The notes under the pieces: generated by a model
The model's input: only the letters and a program-made list of their open reading frames with translations
What the model was told of the DNA's origin: nothing
Databases searched by the model: none
Part shown: one piece after another, positions 45,318 through 56,019 of the stretch
Layout of the letters: each line of letters starts with the position of its first letter
How positions within the stretch are numbered: the first letter of the stretch is position 1
Translations under genes and position numbers: made by a program
Assembly (NCBI RefSeq): GCF_040183065.1
Contig: NC_091119.1
Span: forward strand, 194,382,543-194,446,542
DNA: 64,000 bases
Direction: 5' to 3'
DNA from: Periplaneta americana
Taxonomy: Eukaryota > Arthropoda > Insecta > Blattodea > Blattidae

Positions 45318-45935
45318 TTTTCTTAATTGGTTTATTTTACGACGCTTTATCAACTGCTACGGTTATCTAGCGTCCCGCGCCGTGGCGTCGTGGTCTAAGT
45401 CATCCTGCCTAGGACTCGCGTTACGGAATGTGCGCTGGTTCCAGTCCTCATGGGGGAAGAAATTTTTTCATGAAATTTCGGCCAGTGTATGGGACCGGTG
45501 CCCACCCAGCATGGTGATGCACTTGGGGAGCTACGATAGGTAGCAAAAATCCGGTTCAGCAAACCAGCTATAACGGCTGGGGGGGATCATCGTGCTAACC
45601 ACACGATACCTCCATCCTGGTTGGATGATCGTCCACCTCTGCTTCGGCATGTGAACGTGAGGCCAGCAGCCGGCTGGTCGGACTTGGCCCTTCAGGGCTG
45701 TAGCACCATGGATTTACTTTTTTTTTACGGTTATCTAGCGCCTAAGTGAGATGAAGGTGATAATGCCAGTGAAATGAGTTCAGAGTTCAACGCCGAAAGT
45801 TACCCAGCATTTGCTCTTAAAGGGTCGAGGGAAAACCCTGGAAATAACTCAACCAGGTAACTTGTCCCAACTTGAATTTGAACCCGGGCCCACCCTTTCA
45901 CAGTCAGACATGCTAACCATTACTCCACAGCGATG
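45318..45935 (-). mobile_element. tRNA-SINE (minus), split by another SINE
   Basis: 45741-45935 plus 45318-45372 form one SINE on the minus strand: A-box-like GGAGTAATGGTTAGC, B-box-like GGGTTCAAATTC, TTACCTGGTTGAG and a 3' end TAGATAACCGTAGCAG. Same family as 62301-62553. Confidence 0.85.
45373..45726 (+). mobile_element. SINE nested in SINE, perfect 14-bp target duplication
   Basis: ACGGTTATCTAGCG at 45359-45372 and 45727-45740 flanks a 354-bp element with a degenerate tRNA-like head (GTGGCGTCGTGGTCTAAG, GGTTCCAGTCC) and a poly-T end. Same family as the fragment at 20777. Confidence 0.9.
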
Positions 45936-45994
45936 GACTGTATGCTTCTTAACCACAAGAAGGATGCAATGTTGATATGAGAGAGAGATTATTC

Positions 45995-46078
45995 AAGGGA
46001 TCAGAAAAACCCTAACCAGGATTCGAACCCGGGCTCGCTGGTTCCGTAGTCAGGCCACTGCTCTACAGCGGTAGACAC
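45995..46078 (-). mobile_element. SINE head fragment
   Basis: Minus strand: A box TGTAGAGCAGTGG and B box GGTTCGAATCC in the right spacing, followed by GGGTTTTTCTGATCC. The tRNA stems do not pair, so not a tRNA gene. Confidence 0.7.
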
Positions 46079-46159
46079 GATATCAATTCTATGAAGTGTT
46101 AGTTTTATGCAAATCTGGCTTTCAGGTAGTAGCTCCATGTAAAGCAGGTTTGAATAATT

Positions 46160-46340
46160 TCAAGGAAAAATTGTTCCGGCGCCGGGTATCGATCCCGGGA
46201 CCCTTCGCTTAGCGCACGAATGCTCTGCCGATTGAGCTATGGTGTGGGCTATGGCTCCTGGGGTAGCTCAGTCGGGAGAGCATTCATACGCTAAGCGAAG
46301 AGTCCCGGGATCGATACCCGGCGCCGGAACAATTTTTCTT
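46160..46340. mobile_element. Head-to-head pair of tRNA-like elements
   Basis: 46160-46240 (minus) and 46262-46340 (plus) are inverse copies. Each has TAGCTCA-TCGG-AGAGC (A box), GCTAAGCGAAG, and GGATCGATACCC (altered B box), then GCGCCGGAACAATTTTTC. The 5' heads face each other across about 20 bp. The acceptor stem cannot form, so these are SINE-like, not tRNA genes. Confidence 0.8.
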
Positions 46341-46475
46341 TGATGTTATTTTTAGTTATTATTAATTATTATTATTGTTATTAGTTATTATTAATTATTA
46401 TTCAAAAAACAAGTGCTTGAACTGTTTTTGAAATTATAATCATGTAAATTCTTATCCATTTATTTTTTCTGTCAC

Positions 46476-47735
46476 TTTATAATAATAATAATGATGATTT
46501 ATTTTAGCTGGCAGAGTTAAGGCCGTAAGGCCTTCTCTTCCACACAACCAGCAAAAAGTGTATATACATATGCATGAACTTATAAAGAATTCAACAAATT
46601 GATTTAGATGAGAGTTACATGTATACAAGAGTTATTTACGAATTAAACAACAAAATTCTATGAACTATTAATTAAACACTGAAATAAACTGGGTAGCAGA
46701 TTTAAACTAAAATACATAGAATGTTAATATATTTCAAATTATATTAGATAATAGAAAGAGATTATTATGAGACAATTTTGAAAATGCAGCACAATCAGGA
46801 TGATGTCTAAAGAAAAAAAGCAACAGTGTAGTCAGTAATATTTTAAATCAGTATGATTGGAGTGAAATGCTAATAAGGTTATCTTTTAAGCTGTTCTTAA
46901 AGGTGTTTGTTGTCTTGCAGCCCCTAATACTTTGTGACAAGGAATTCCATTGACGCGAGGTGGATATTGTAAAAGATGAGGAATAACAAGATGTTCTATG
47001 AAGAGGTATATTTAGCGTGCCACAGATAAGTGATCTGGTATTTACGTCGTGGTTAGATATAGATAAGAGAAACGAGACGAAAGGTAATTTGGTGTTGAGG
47101 TGTGCAGAATTCGAAAGAGTAAAGACAAAGAGTGTAAAGTTCTGCGTTCTTTAAGTCGGAGCCACGAGAGACTTGCGAAGGACGGTGATATGTGATCATA
47201 TCGTCGGATGTTGCACACGTATCTGATGCACATATTCTGAGCTCGCTGTAACTTGACTGACAGTTCAGAACTTAGATCACTTAACAAAACGTCACAATAA
47301 TCGAAGTGCGGCATTACTAGGGTTTGTACTAGGGTAAGTTTTAGTTGCTGGGGCAAGAAGTTTCTCAAGCGACTCAAAGAGTGAAAGGAGGAACAGATTT
47401 TCTTTATCGTTTCTTTAACTTGAAAATTCCAACTTAGATTATTATCAAAAAAGAAGCCAAGATTTTTTACGACAGATGAATAAGGGATTAGCGTGTTGTT
47501 AAGGGTAACAACTGAAAGATTACTGTTATTAAGGGAGTTAACTACACGCTTATGTCCAATAATTATGGCTTGAGTCTTACTTGGGTTAAGTGCGAGTCCG
47601 AAATTGGCCGCCCAAGTGGAGACAGTGGCTAGGTCACAATTTAACTTGTCAATCGATTCATTGATCGTATTGGGTCTGGAATGTATGTAAAGTTGTAGGT
47701 CGTCGGCATAGAGGTGATATCGGCAATACTGTAAG
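46476..47735 (-). mobile_element. Non-LTR family E, RT C-terminal half
   Basis: Minus strand: RT catalytic YADD at 47699-47710 (HLYADDLQLYIHS), PSKTQAIIIG, then frame 47377-47042 with QTLVMPHFDYCDVLLSDLSS. The 3' UTR has a hairpin around AAGGCCTTACGGCCTT and a TAA-type tail near 46476-46500. Related copies at 56020, 52145, 52440, 49160. Confidence 0.88.
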
Positions 47736-47908
47736 TTCTTTGATACGTCATTACTTTAACAATGTTGTATTCTTAACTTACAACCTAGCATGTTTATGTA
47801 TACTGTAGGCTATGGTATCGTTGGTTTGTTTGTTTGTTTTTTTGTTTTTATTCTTATTCTTTTTAAACTTTATATGTAATTACCTTTAACCGTTTAATCA
47901 CAGTTGTG

Positions 47909-47909
<1 letters not shown>

Positions 47910-47969
<60 letters not shown>
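47910..47969. repeat. (ATT)n microsatellite
   Basis: About 20 uninterrupted triplets. Confidence 0.97.
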
Positions 47970-48024
47970 GCCTATTATTTCATTTATTATTATTTTTTCT
48001 TTTGTCCAGTTTTCATTCTTGATC

Positions 48025-48062
48025 ACACCCGACCTCAAGCATCCTGCTTTTTCGGGTGTGAC
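48025..48062. other. Hairpin of a LINE-type 3' end
   Basis: CACACCCGA and TCGGGTGTG form a 9-bp stem around a loop, followed by a GTATATAATAAA-type end. It resembles the 3' hairpin of CR1-group LINEs, and the (ATT)n on its left is a separate repeat. No ORF. Confidence 0.5.
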
Positions 48063-48257
48063 CCAGTTACATTGTACTCGTATGTATATAATAAATTGTA
48101 ATATGTAGGCTATTTTACTATGAGATTGGTAATCAATTTCGAATTTTGGAGAATATTCATATACGAGTATTACAATAATATTGTAAAATATTTGTTATTG
48201 TATGTAGTTTTTGCTTGCAATAAATCTTTATAATAATATGTAATAATAATAAAAAAA

Positions 48258-48450
48258 TTGATTATTTAACGATGCGGTATCAACTACTAGGTTATTTAGC
48301 GTCAATGAAATTGGTGACAGTGAAATGGCATTTGACAAGATGAGGCCGAGGATTCACAATGTATTACCTGACATTCGCCATACAGTGGAAGAAAACCTCG
48401 ACAAAACCCAACAAGAAAGTCAGCTTAAGAGGGAATTGAACCCATGACCG
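48258..48450 (-). mobile_element. tRNA-SINE, head-truncated
   Basis: Minus strand: B-box-like GGGTTCAATTCC, TTTTCTTCCACTGTATGGCG, CTCGGCCTCATC and a 3' end GTTAAATAATCAA. The A box is missing. Confidence 0.8.
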
Positions 48451-49159
48451 AGCGCAGCAAGAATTAATTAAAATTCCAAATACATAACCTATAAGAATTG
48501 AATTAACGGTGTATATTTTAGCTAATTGAAATATGGGATTCAGCCAAGCTCAGTTTGCAATAAAATTCGCAATACGTTCTTAGACTGCAGAAAACGAATA
48601 CCGGTACGATGTTATAGCATGCATTTTAAATATATAATTGCCAGAGCGGTGATTTGCGTATATTACAACTAATGGATTAAGCGAAAATCACCAATTATAT
48701 ACTTTTAGTCTGTATTCTCAAGGACTCATTCTTAAATATGCAAAAATAAACGGACAGGAATATAGGATACCCTAAAGCGATGCTGAAATGAGCATCTTCC
48801 CAGATTGCAATCTTAATGGCATATAATTTTGTTGACCATACACTTTTCTGCAGTGCATGATGCATGGGTAATTTCATATTGCGAAAATAAGTTGATTAGA
48901 ATCTTCCTTTAGGTGGCAATTTGGTCCCCATGACGTAATCTTTCACTCTAATATAAAAATTATGCAATTGAAATCCGCTTCGATAGATCCAGATTATGTG
49001 CGGCAACATCTCCGGGGGACACGCAATTTTATGCAAATCATCTGTTGGCTTGCAACCTGTGCGGAACGTTCACTATTTAACAGATCTGTATAAATTTAAT
49101 CCAGTGGATACTTCTGTCTATATGACGTGTAGTACTACTCACATACAGTAATTTGGGCT
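48451..49159. other. Intergenic, nothing recognised
   Basis: AT-rich with no supported ORF or repeat family. Confidence 0.4.
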
Positions 49160-49748
49160 CGGTAGGAGTTTGATGACCTATGAAGGCTAAGTGGAAGAGA
49201 AGGCCTGATGGCCTTAACTTCGCCAGAATAAATAAACAAATAAATAAGCAAGTAAATAAGTAAGTAAGTAAATAAGCAAGTAAATAAATAAGTAAATAAA
49301 TAAATAATTAAGTAAATACATAAGTAAGTAAGTAAGTAATCAAGTAAATAAGTAAGTAAGTAAATAAGTAAGTAAGTAAATAAGTAAGTAAGTAAATAAG
49401 TAAGTAAGTAAATAAATAAGTAAGTAAATAAGTAAGTAAGTAAATAAGTAAGTAAGTAAGTAAATAAATAAGTAAGTAAATAAGTAAGTAAATAAATAAG
49501 TAAGTAAGCAAGTAAGTAAATAAGTAAGTAAGTAAATAAGTAAGTAAGTAAATAAGTAAGTAAATAATTAAGTAAGTAAGTAAGTAAATAAGTAAGTAAG
49601 TAAATAATTAAGTAAGTAAATAAATAAGTAAATACATAAATAAATACATAAATACATAAACAAATAAATAAATACATAAATACATAAATAAATAAATAAA
49701 TAGATAAATAAGTAAATAAATAGATAATTAGATAAATAAATAAATAAT
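49160..49748. repeat. LINE 3' hairpin followed by (TAAG/TAAA)n array
   Basis: A family E 3' end (AAGGCCTGATGGCCTT, 49160-49227) runs into about 520 bp of TAAG and TAAA tetranucleotides. The array is likely an expanded retroposon tail. The minus Tyr/Leu frames are artefacts. Confidence 0.85.
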
Positions 49749-49749
49749 A

Positions 49750-49752
<3 letters not shown>

Positions 49753-49784
<32 letters not shown>

Positions 49785-49846
49785 GGCGGGCTTATGTGAG
49801 GACGGCAATGAACCTTCGGGTTCCTTAAAAGCCATTTGTAAGTAAG

Positions 49847-49906
<60 letters not shown>

Positions 49907-49911
49907 TTATT
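49753..49911 (+). mobile_element. Family A 3' terminus between (ATT)n runs
   Basis: 49783-49848 is the last 50 bp of family A (GGCGGGCTTATGTGAGGA, GGTTCCTTAAAAGCC) with its GTAA tail. ATT runs flank it on both sides (49753-49780, 49852-49905). Confidence 0.85.
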
Positions 49912-50325
49912 ATATAAAAAGAAGTCTTAGTATAAAACATTTGACTTAAAAATCTTTCAAAAATGCCCTGAAACTAAAAAAAAATAACCTAGGAAATAAC
50001 TCTATATTGTGAATATAGGAAAGAGGTTTTGTAGGCTACTGTTTAATATTTAGACTAAAAGCAAAGTCAGCCACATAACAGGCCTAATCGTCCCAGAGAG
50101 TGGCGAGAGGTTAAGGCTATCCTCTTTACTGATAACACTACGCAACATGATTTTTATTCCTGGCTAATGAGTGCCATTTTCTAATGTCTGAAAAGGTATT
50201 GGCGGTATGTATTATTCACCTGAAAATTTGGTTTTGTAACCAGGAGAGTGATATTTTGTAATATACAGGTTCTACCGGAAGTTTTACATTCCTTCAAAAG
50301 AGATGTTTCAATCCTGGCCTTATAT

Positions 50326-50535
50326 TTACTTACTTACTTACAAATGGCTTTTAAGGAACACGCAGGTTCATTGCCGCCCTCACATAAGCCCGCCATCGGT
50401 CCCTATCCTGTGCAAGATTAATCCAGTCTCTATAAACATATCCCACCTCCCTCAAATCCAATTTAATATTATCCCCCATCTACGTCTCGGTCTCCCCAAA
50501 AGGTCTTTTTCCCCTCTGGTCTCCCAACTAACACC
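50326..50535 (-). mobile_element. Non-LTR family A 3' end, minus strand
   Basis: Begins with the inverse GTAA tail (TTACTTACTTACAAATGG) and contains the family A C-terminus [15 protein letters not shown] in degraded form. Truncated at 50535. Confidence 0.88.
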
Positions 50536-50721
50536 GAGGCTTATTGTATGGATTCGTAACGAACTGTTTTTTTACGGTGACGGATTGTTAGCCCTTCCCC
50601 CAACCCCCAAGCTGGAGGTCCACCCCTTATCGGCTGTCTACGACTGCTTATTCAATATATTCGCAGCTACCCTCCATATCTGGAGGCCGTCTCCTCTATC
50701 CGCAACCTGAGGACGCGCCAT
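50536..50721. repeat. Unclassified repeat, C-rich
   Basis: Contains CCCAACCCCCAAGCTGGAGG and CAGCTACCCTCCATATCTGG. The composition is unlike its surroundings and the end is cut by the foldback element. I take it for a dispersed repeat but cannot assign a family. Confidence 0.5.
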
Positions 50722-51531
50722 GCCTGGCTTTATACTTATGTGAAGTCCCCAGATGTTTATAAAGGGACCAAACGCCTGTGAGAAATAGGCTGAAGTTTTT
50801 TTTACAGCAAACCAAATCTCTCTATCTTTCAAACTGTGGATTATACGAGTAGAACAATTTTTCTGTTATGAAAACTTACTGAAAAATTACAGTTTGTGTA
50901 GGAAAAATATTAATTACTCCAGAATGGATATATTTTGCGGTAGAGTTAGCTATTATCTCAAGTCATTCTTCCAAATCCCAATAATCTGCCACTTCAACGT
51001 CCTCACTCCTTAATTTCGATCAATTTTCACTTTTTTTTAAGGAAGAAATCTAACCTGTCCTCACTTGTAGCAAACTTCACAACTGTTCACTAAAAATGGA
51101 GGGAATAAGCTGATTGACCAATGTTAACAACTTGCAATGTTATGATGTAAGTGGCAGTGACGGTCCTGGGTCAATTTGCTGCGAATTTCAAACTCAAAGG
51201 AATACAATTTTTAGAAAATCACATTTTTTCCTTAAGAAAAAAATATGGATTTTAATGCGTGAACGAGGCGTCACAATTTTTTAAAACAAAAAGTAATATT
51301 TACACAAGAAACCTTTCAGATATTTCTAACTAAGCATATTCATTCTGGAGTAATTCATTTTTCTCCTACAAAATATGTAATTTTTCAATAAGTTTTCATA
51401 TCAGAAAAATTTTTATATACTCCGCAGTTTGAAAGATAGAGAGATTGGGTTTGCAGTAAAAATTTCATTTTTTTTTCACTGGCTTTAGGTCCCTATAAAA
51501 TAACAGGGGGTTTCATATAAGTATGACAGGA
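50722..51531. mobile_element. Foldback element with about 200-bp inverted arms
   Basis: Arms about 50722-50940 and 51345-51531 share (inverse) TCTCTCTATCTTTCAAACTG, AAAATTACA, GAATTACTCCAGAATG. Non-coding, 810 bp. It cuts into the repeat at 50536-50721. Target duplication not resolved. Confidence 0.8.
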
Positions 51532-51719
51532 GTGAAGAATCACTTTTGAAGAAGTGTCCTTAAACTTTTCGTAGATTGTACGTAATTTTTTCGACTTTGA
51601 AATAGGCGACTAAAATTAGAAAAACAAAAGTGAATCAAAATTAGAATATATTTGCACACAAATTATACGAAAACCAATATAGTATATTATAAATTCGTCG
51701 TTTCTCGAGATTTACATTT

Positions 51720-52085
51720 ATAATAATAATTTATTATTTATTTATTATTTATTTATTTATTTATTTATTATTAATATTTGTGTGCTGAACAACAGCCAGA
51801 GGCCAATTATAGTTCAGCACAATACACAAACAGAAGATACAAAGGTGCAAAACAAAAATAAATAATATCTTAAATAACAAAAACATACATAAATAAAATT
51901 GAGTACAAACAGTAAAAACTAATAATCAAAACGAAACTAAACCTTAAAAGGATCTAAATTGTGCCCATGCAAATTGGCATATTTTATGCATCTACAGACT
52001 GGAGAATGTGATTTTGAATTTCGGTTATAAAAATTTTTTTGAAATCTTAAACCTTTTGTAGGAATACGAAGGCTGATATTGTTTA
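51720..52085 (-). mobile_element. LINE 3' end with hairpin, minus strand
   Basis: A TTTA-type tail at 51730-51770, then a hairpin GTGCTGAAC...GTTCAGCAC (51781-51819). The inward minus frame reads RIPTKGLRFQKNFYNRNSKS, like a Jockey-group RT C-terminus. Decayed. Confidence 0.6.
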
Positions 52086-52087
52086 TG

Positions 52088-52088
<1 letters not shown>

Positions 52089-52145
<57 letters not shown>
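52089..52145. repeat. (TAA)n microsatellite
   Basis: A pure run, acting as the tail of the family E fragment on its right. Confidence 0.95.
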
Positions 52146-52330
52146 TTATTTATTTAATCTGGCAGAGCTAAGGCCAGTAGGTCTTCTCTTCCGCCCAGCC
52201 AGACTCTAATTCTAATTGAATACAATTGGTTACATAGTTATTACATTAATATCTAGACCATAAAACAACATGAAAGTAAATAATGAAAGTTGGATAAGTA
52301 ATGTTAGTGTGACAATAATAAACATTGGTA
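52146..52330 (-). mobile_element. Family E LINE 3' UTR fragment
   Basis: CTGGCAGAGCTAAGGCCAGT then GTCTTCTCTTCCGC, inverse of the family E end at 46500. The AAGGCC hairpin is degraded. Confidence 0.75.
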
Positions 52331-52333
52331 AGA

Positions 52334-52335
<2 letters not shown>

Positions 52336-52396
<61 letters not shown>
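52336..52396. repeat. (TAA)n microsatellite
   Basis: A second pure run of about 20 triplets. Confidence 0.95.
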
Positions 52397-52399
<3 letters not shown>

Positions 52400-52439
52400 A
52401 TAATTTAAATATTTATTCTGTGATATATGTAATTTTATT

Positions 52440-52530
52440 GTTGATATTGTAGTTGGAATCTCCTGGTAGAGGGGCAGAGAAGGCCTGACGGCCTTATCTC
52501 TACCAGGTTAAATAAATAAATAAATACTAA
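52440..52530 (+). mobile_element. Family E LINE 3' end, plus strand
   Basis: GAGAAGGCCTGACGGCCTTA hairpin followed by CTACCAGG and an AAATA tail. Confidence 0.8.
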
Positions 52531-52594
52531 ATAAATAAATACTAAAACCATTAAACATTGAGAAACCTGAAAGAGCTATTATTGTTAACATATA

Positions 52595-52725
52595 GACTAC
52601 ATTACTTCCATGAATTAGTCCCCAAATGTCAATCATGTTTTCACTATGCTGTTCTTGGTATCGGTGTTTAAAGTCCATTATATCCTAGCGAAAACGTTCA
52701 CCTTGCTCCTCCGAATATGTTCCCA
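52595..52725 (-). pseudogene. Fragment of a transposon-like protein (GERF..DI type)
   Basis: The minus strand reads EEQGERFR, a stop, then DIMDFKHRYQEQHSENMIDI. I associate the motif GERFHQDI-x-KRYQ with a protein family common in insect repeats. It carries a nonsense codon. No flanking structure seen. Confidence 0.4.
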
Positions 52726-53094
52726 TATTCTCCTTGGACTGATAACGGTAATCATCCGGGATGTGGAATTTAGTGATATCCTACAGCCCATTCTGCAGTA
52801 TGAAGAAGGAAACGGAAGTGAAAGGCGCTCTGTACTTCAAAACTTCAAAAAGTATCGAGTTTCATTCTGAGCTCCTGAAAAGTTTATTGTTTATTGTTAG
52901 TAAAGTAGCATGGACAAAAATTCAAGCTTAGTTCTTCCCTGAAGGAGTAAAAAACTCGTGCTCAGGCAGATATCTAAACACAAAGATAAACACAAAGATA
53001 ATTATTTGACACAAACTGGATCAAGAAAAAAAATTACAGGAATAAATTAAATTTAAAAATACAATTTCAATTTTAATAATTTAAGTCATACAAA

Positions 53095-53560
53095 TACATA
53101 TATATATTAAATCAATATATGTTCTTTAAAAATTAAATTCCTAACGCTATTTTTGAAATTTATGATACTAAATTTTTCCAAATTTGGGGATTTATCAATT
53201 ATTTTATTGTATAACCTTGGACCAAAGTAGGTACCATGGCTCAGAGCTGTGCTTGTGAAACACTTTGGTTCCTCTAGTCGTATAAAATCGGATCTTTTAG
53301 TTCCATATTTATGATGATACAATTTGAATTTATTACGATTTTTATGTATGAAGATTAATAAGGCAATATAATAAATCTGTTTAATTTTCAAAACATTAAA
53401 ATCAGTAAACAAAGCTCGGATGAGTAATCAATTGGTTTATTAAGGCATATTTTAATAATTCTTTTCTGAATAAGTATTAGTGGAGTGAGATTAGAAATAC
53501 ATGCATGTCCCCACCCTAAAATTCCATACTGGAGAATGGATTGAAATAAAGCTAATAAAT
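53095..53560 (-). mobile_element. Non-LTR 3' part, family D-like, minus strand
   Basis: The minus frame reads LQYGILGWG (53530 region) then KIKQIYYIALLIFIHKNRNK and GPRLYNKIID, the RT C-terminal region also seen in other copies. It has internal shifts. Confidence 0.75.
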
Positions 53561-53639
53561 GAGACGTAAAATATTAAAAGTGAACAGGTATATCGAGAAT
53601 TTTAGCTTTCGTTGTATAAAGGCCAAGCATTTTTAAAGT

Positions 53640-53745
53640 ATTAAATCCACAGGTCAATTTCCGGACATTTACGTCGATTTTGAAAATTTAACACTTGAAA
53701 ATAAGGACATGTCCGAGGAAATGAGGACGTTTGGTAACCCTACGC
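53640..53745. mobile_element. DNA-element end fragment
   Basis: AAGGACATGTCCGAGGAAAT then GAGGACGTTTGGTAACCCTA looks like a TIR end. A similar, inverse-sense stretch (AATGTCTTCCTTTTGAAC...GGTCACCCTA) lies at 31200-31262. No partner end found. Confidence 0.4.
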
Positions 53746-54139
53746 TAGTACCAATTGTAAAAATGGACGTGTGCTTCGGTGATGGAGGAAGCTTGGATCG
53801 AATCCAGGTACTGTGCAAGTTAATTAGTTCAAACGGGTCTCTGTAGCAACCCGAACTACGAACAGCACACCCGGCAGCTTAACGGTTTGGGGAACAAATT
53901 AGAGCATGGAGATATTTGTACAATCCCATGACTATCTATGTAAATCAAAATGCGACTCAAGGCAGTAGGCAATGCATTATCATTCACGCGTTTATAACAG
54001 TGTCCTACGAGTATGTCACACGCAAGTTCGAGGCAATTATCACAACAGTGCTTTTGGGTGAAATGCTTAAGTATAATTTATTACACTATCTAATTCTTCT
54101 TCATCCTCTCGTGTTTTCCCCTTTTTGCATATTTCTTTT

Positions 54140-54173
54140 TCTTCTTCTTCTTCTTCTTCTTCTTCTTCTTCTT
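54140..54173. repeat. (TTC)n microsatellite
   Basis: About 11 TTC triplets in a T-rich strand. Confidence 0.95.
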
Positions 54174-54324
54174 TATTTTGCCCTTCTTTCACATTCTATT
54201 TATTAATTTCCTTACCACTAAATCAAATTCTTCATTTCTCATTGCCTTCTCTTTTTTATTTTATTTCATGTTCTTTTTCTTTGTATTTTAATTTATTTTA
54301 TGCTCGACCATGCCGAAATGTAGT

Positions 54325-54500
54325 AATTATACACCTGGTAGCAGACCTTTAATGCATGCCATTAAAGTACACCCACTCATTAAAGGTCAGGTTTTTCAGC
54401 CAATGACGACTCAGGTTAAAACTCTTCAGCCAATGACAGGTCAGCTTTCTACCGTTATAAAACCGCAAGTATCGATTATTCTCGGATATGCAATCGAAAG
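54325..54500 (+). promoter_or_regulatory. Promoter-like module: two CCAAT boxes and a TATA box
   Basis: CAGCCAATGAC occurs twice, at about 54397 and 54428, each followed by a CAGGT/CAGCT block. TTATAAAACC follows at about 54454. The order and spacing resemble a pol II promoter. The 86-codon frame over it shows no family features. It may belong to a dispersed repeat. Confidence 0.4.
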
Positions 54501-54835
54501 AGAATTAGCGAAAAGTCACGGAGGCTGGAAATTCAATACTGTCGCAGAAGGTTATGTTCTGTTACTATAATAATTAGCGTTAATTGTAAATAATATTCAA
54601 ATAAATTCAATTTGTCATCTCGTTTTTCAATGTCTAATTTTATTTCAATGTTATCTCTGTAGATTCTTATGGCCTAGCAAGGTCAATGTGGACATCTGTT
54701 CCTCGGAAAAAATAAATACTTTCGCGTCTGCGCACATCTCACAACATACGGGACATTGCTCCAGGTCAGATACAATAAAATTAATAATATCAAGTTAGAA
54801 ATATGGTCGAGTATAAAAAGTCGTATGAAACTCTC

Positions 54836-54945
54836 CTATAATGGTAATTAAGAAGCTCGTATGAAAATTATGAAACTCGCTTGCGCTAGTTTCATAAATA
54901 TCCATACTCACTTCTTAATTACCTTCATTATAGGCTCGTTGCTAT
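54836..54945. other. Imperfect hairpin
   Basis: CTATAATGGTAATTAAGAAG and its near inverse CTTCTTAATTACCTTCATTA close a palindrome centred on ATGAAACTCGCTTGCGCTAG. Probably part of a dispersed repeat. Confidence 0.5.
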
Positions 54946-55072
54946 TACTTTATGATCTATTCACGGTAATCTTTATACTTCTCTCTTCTTCTTCATATTC
55001 TTCTTTCTAATTTTATTTCTCTCTTTGGCTTCTCATTATCCTTTTACATTTTACTTGTATCTTCGCCTTCTA

Positions 55073-55699
55073 AGGGTACGTACACGTTGGAGCGACGATA
55101 AACGATAAAAGAAGCAGCGATGCTATATCAGAGAGAATTGAAGCATGCATTGTTATTGAGGTGTGCATATTGGAGTAACGATAAAAGCTAAGATACACGA
55201 TAAAAGCGACGAAAAAGAAAAGTACCATTTTCTTCGCTCTTGTCGTTTATATGATCTCTGATTAAGATAATATTAATCTATATAATGACCGGTGGTTATC
55301 AATATATCCGAATATTAATCAATTTGTTATTATTTCGGCATATTAAATTAATTATTGTAGATATTGGCAAAGTGATCAGTTGTGTATTTATTCGTCATAT
55401 GTTATGTGATCACAAGAACCAATCACAACACAACGAATTTATACTGTCTTTGGGATGAGAAACGGGTTTAATTTTGTACGTATTTAAGTTATATTAACCT
55501 TGAACCTAACAGCTGATATATTTTCTATATATCTTCTTTCATTAAGTGGATGCATAGAATATCTTATACTGATAAATCAACATATTCGCTTCCCGCGTCC
55601 TCGTTGCTCCGATATGAACACTTGATTCTTTGATAATACCAAAGCGTCGCTAGGTCAATTCTTTCATCGTTTATCGTTGCTCCAACGCGTACGTACCCT
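55073..55699. mobile_element. MITE with AGGGTACGTAC ends
   Basis: 627 bp. Inverted ends AGGGTACGTAC-CGTTGGAGC then ACGATAAACGAT. TA flanks it at 55071-55072 and 55700-55701 (a 3-bp TTC reading is also possible). Non-coding. Confidence 0.85.
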
Positions 55700-55785
55700 T
55701 ATTCGCCTGCCGCGAGGAGAGAACAACGAAGAATGAGCTCGTAGTAAAGAGTTGTTGGTGCCGCGTTCGCTACTAACGCCGCATA

Positions 55786-55985
55786 AAACCGAGCGTGGTG
55801 GCTCATGCGTTCCGCATGGGACTCGCATTCGGGAGGTCCGTGATTCGATTCCCGAACCGACCAACCTGACTGTGGTTTTTCCGTGGCTTTCCACAGTTAC
55901 TTAGGCAAATTCCGGGTTGGAATTTCCATTGCCACGGTCCATTTCCCTTCCCCTCCCCTGTAGAAAAAGAATTTAGATTTCATAT
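55786..55985 (+). mobile_element. tRNA-derived SINE
   Basis: A-box-like GTGGCTCATGCGTTC and B box GATTCGATTCCC, then TGTGGTTTTTCCGTGGCTTT, ending CATTCATCTTCATCTC. No clear target duplication. Confidence 0.8.
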
Positions 55986-56019
55986 CATTCATCTTCATCT
56001 CATTCCATATTAGTAGTAT

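Noticed and set aside
46255-46337. Possible tRNA genes
   Set aside because: A and B boxes are present, but no acceptor stem forms and the sequence is an inverted pair; SINE-like.
49135-49677. 180-codon Tyr/Leu/Thr ORF
   Set aside because: Translation of the TAAG/TAAA tetranucleotide array.
54310-54570. 86-codon ORF
   Set aside because: Covers CCAAT and TATA boxes and shows no domain; better read as a regulatory or repeat segment.
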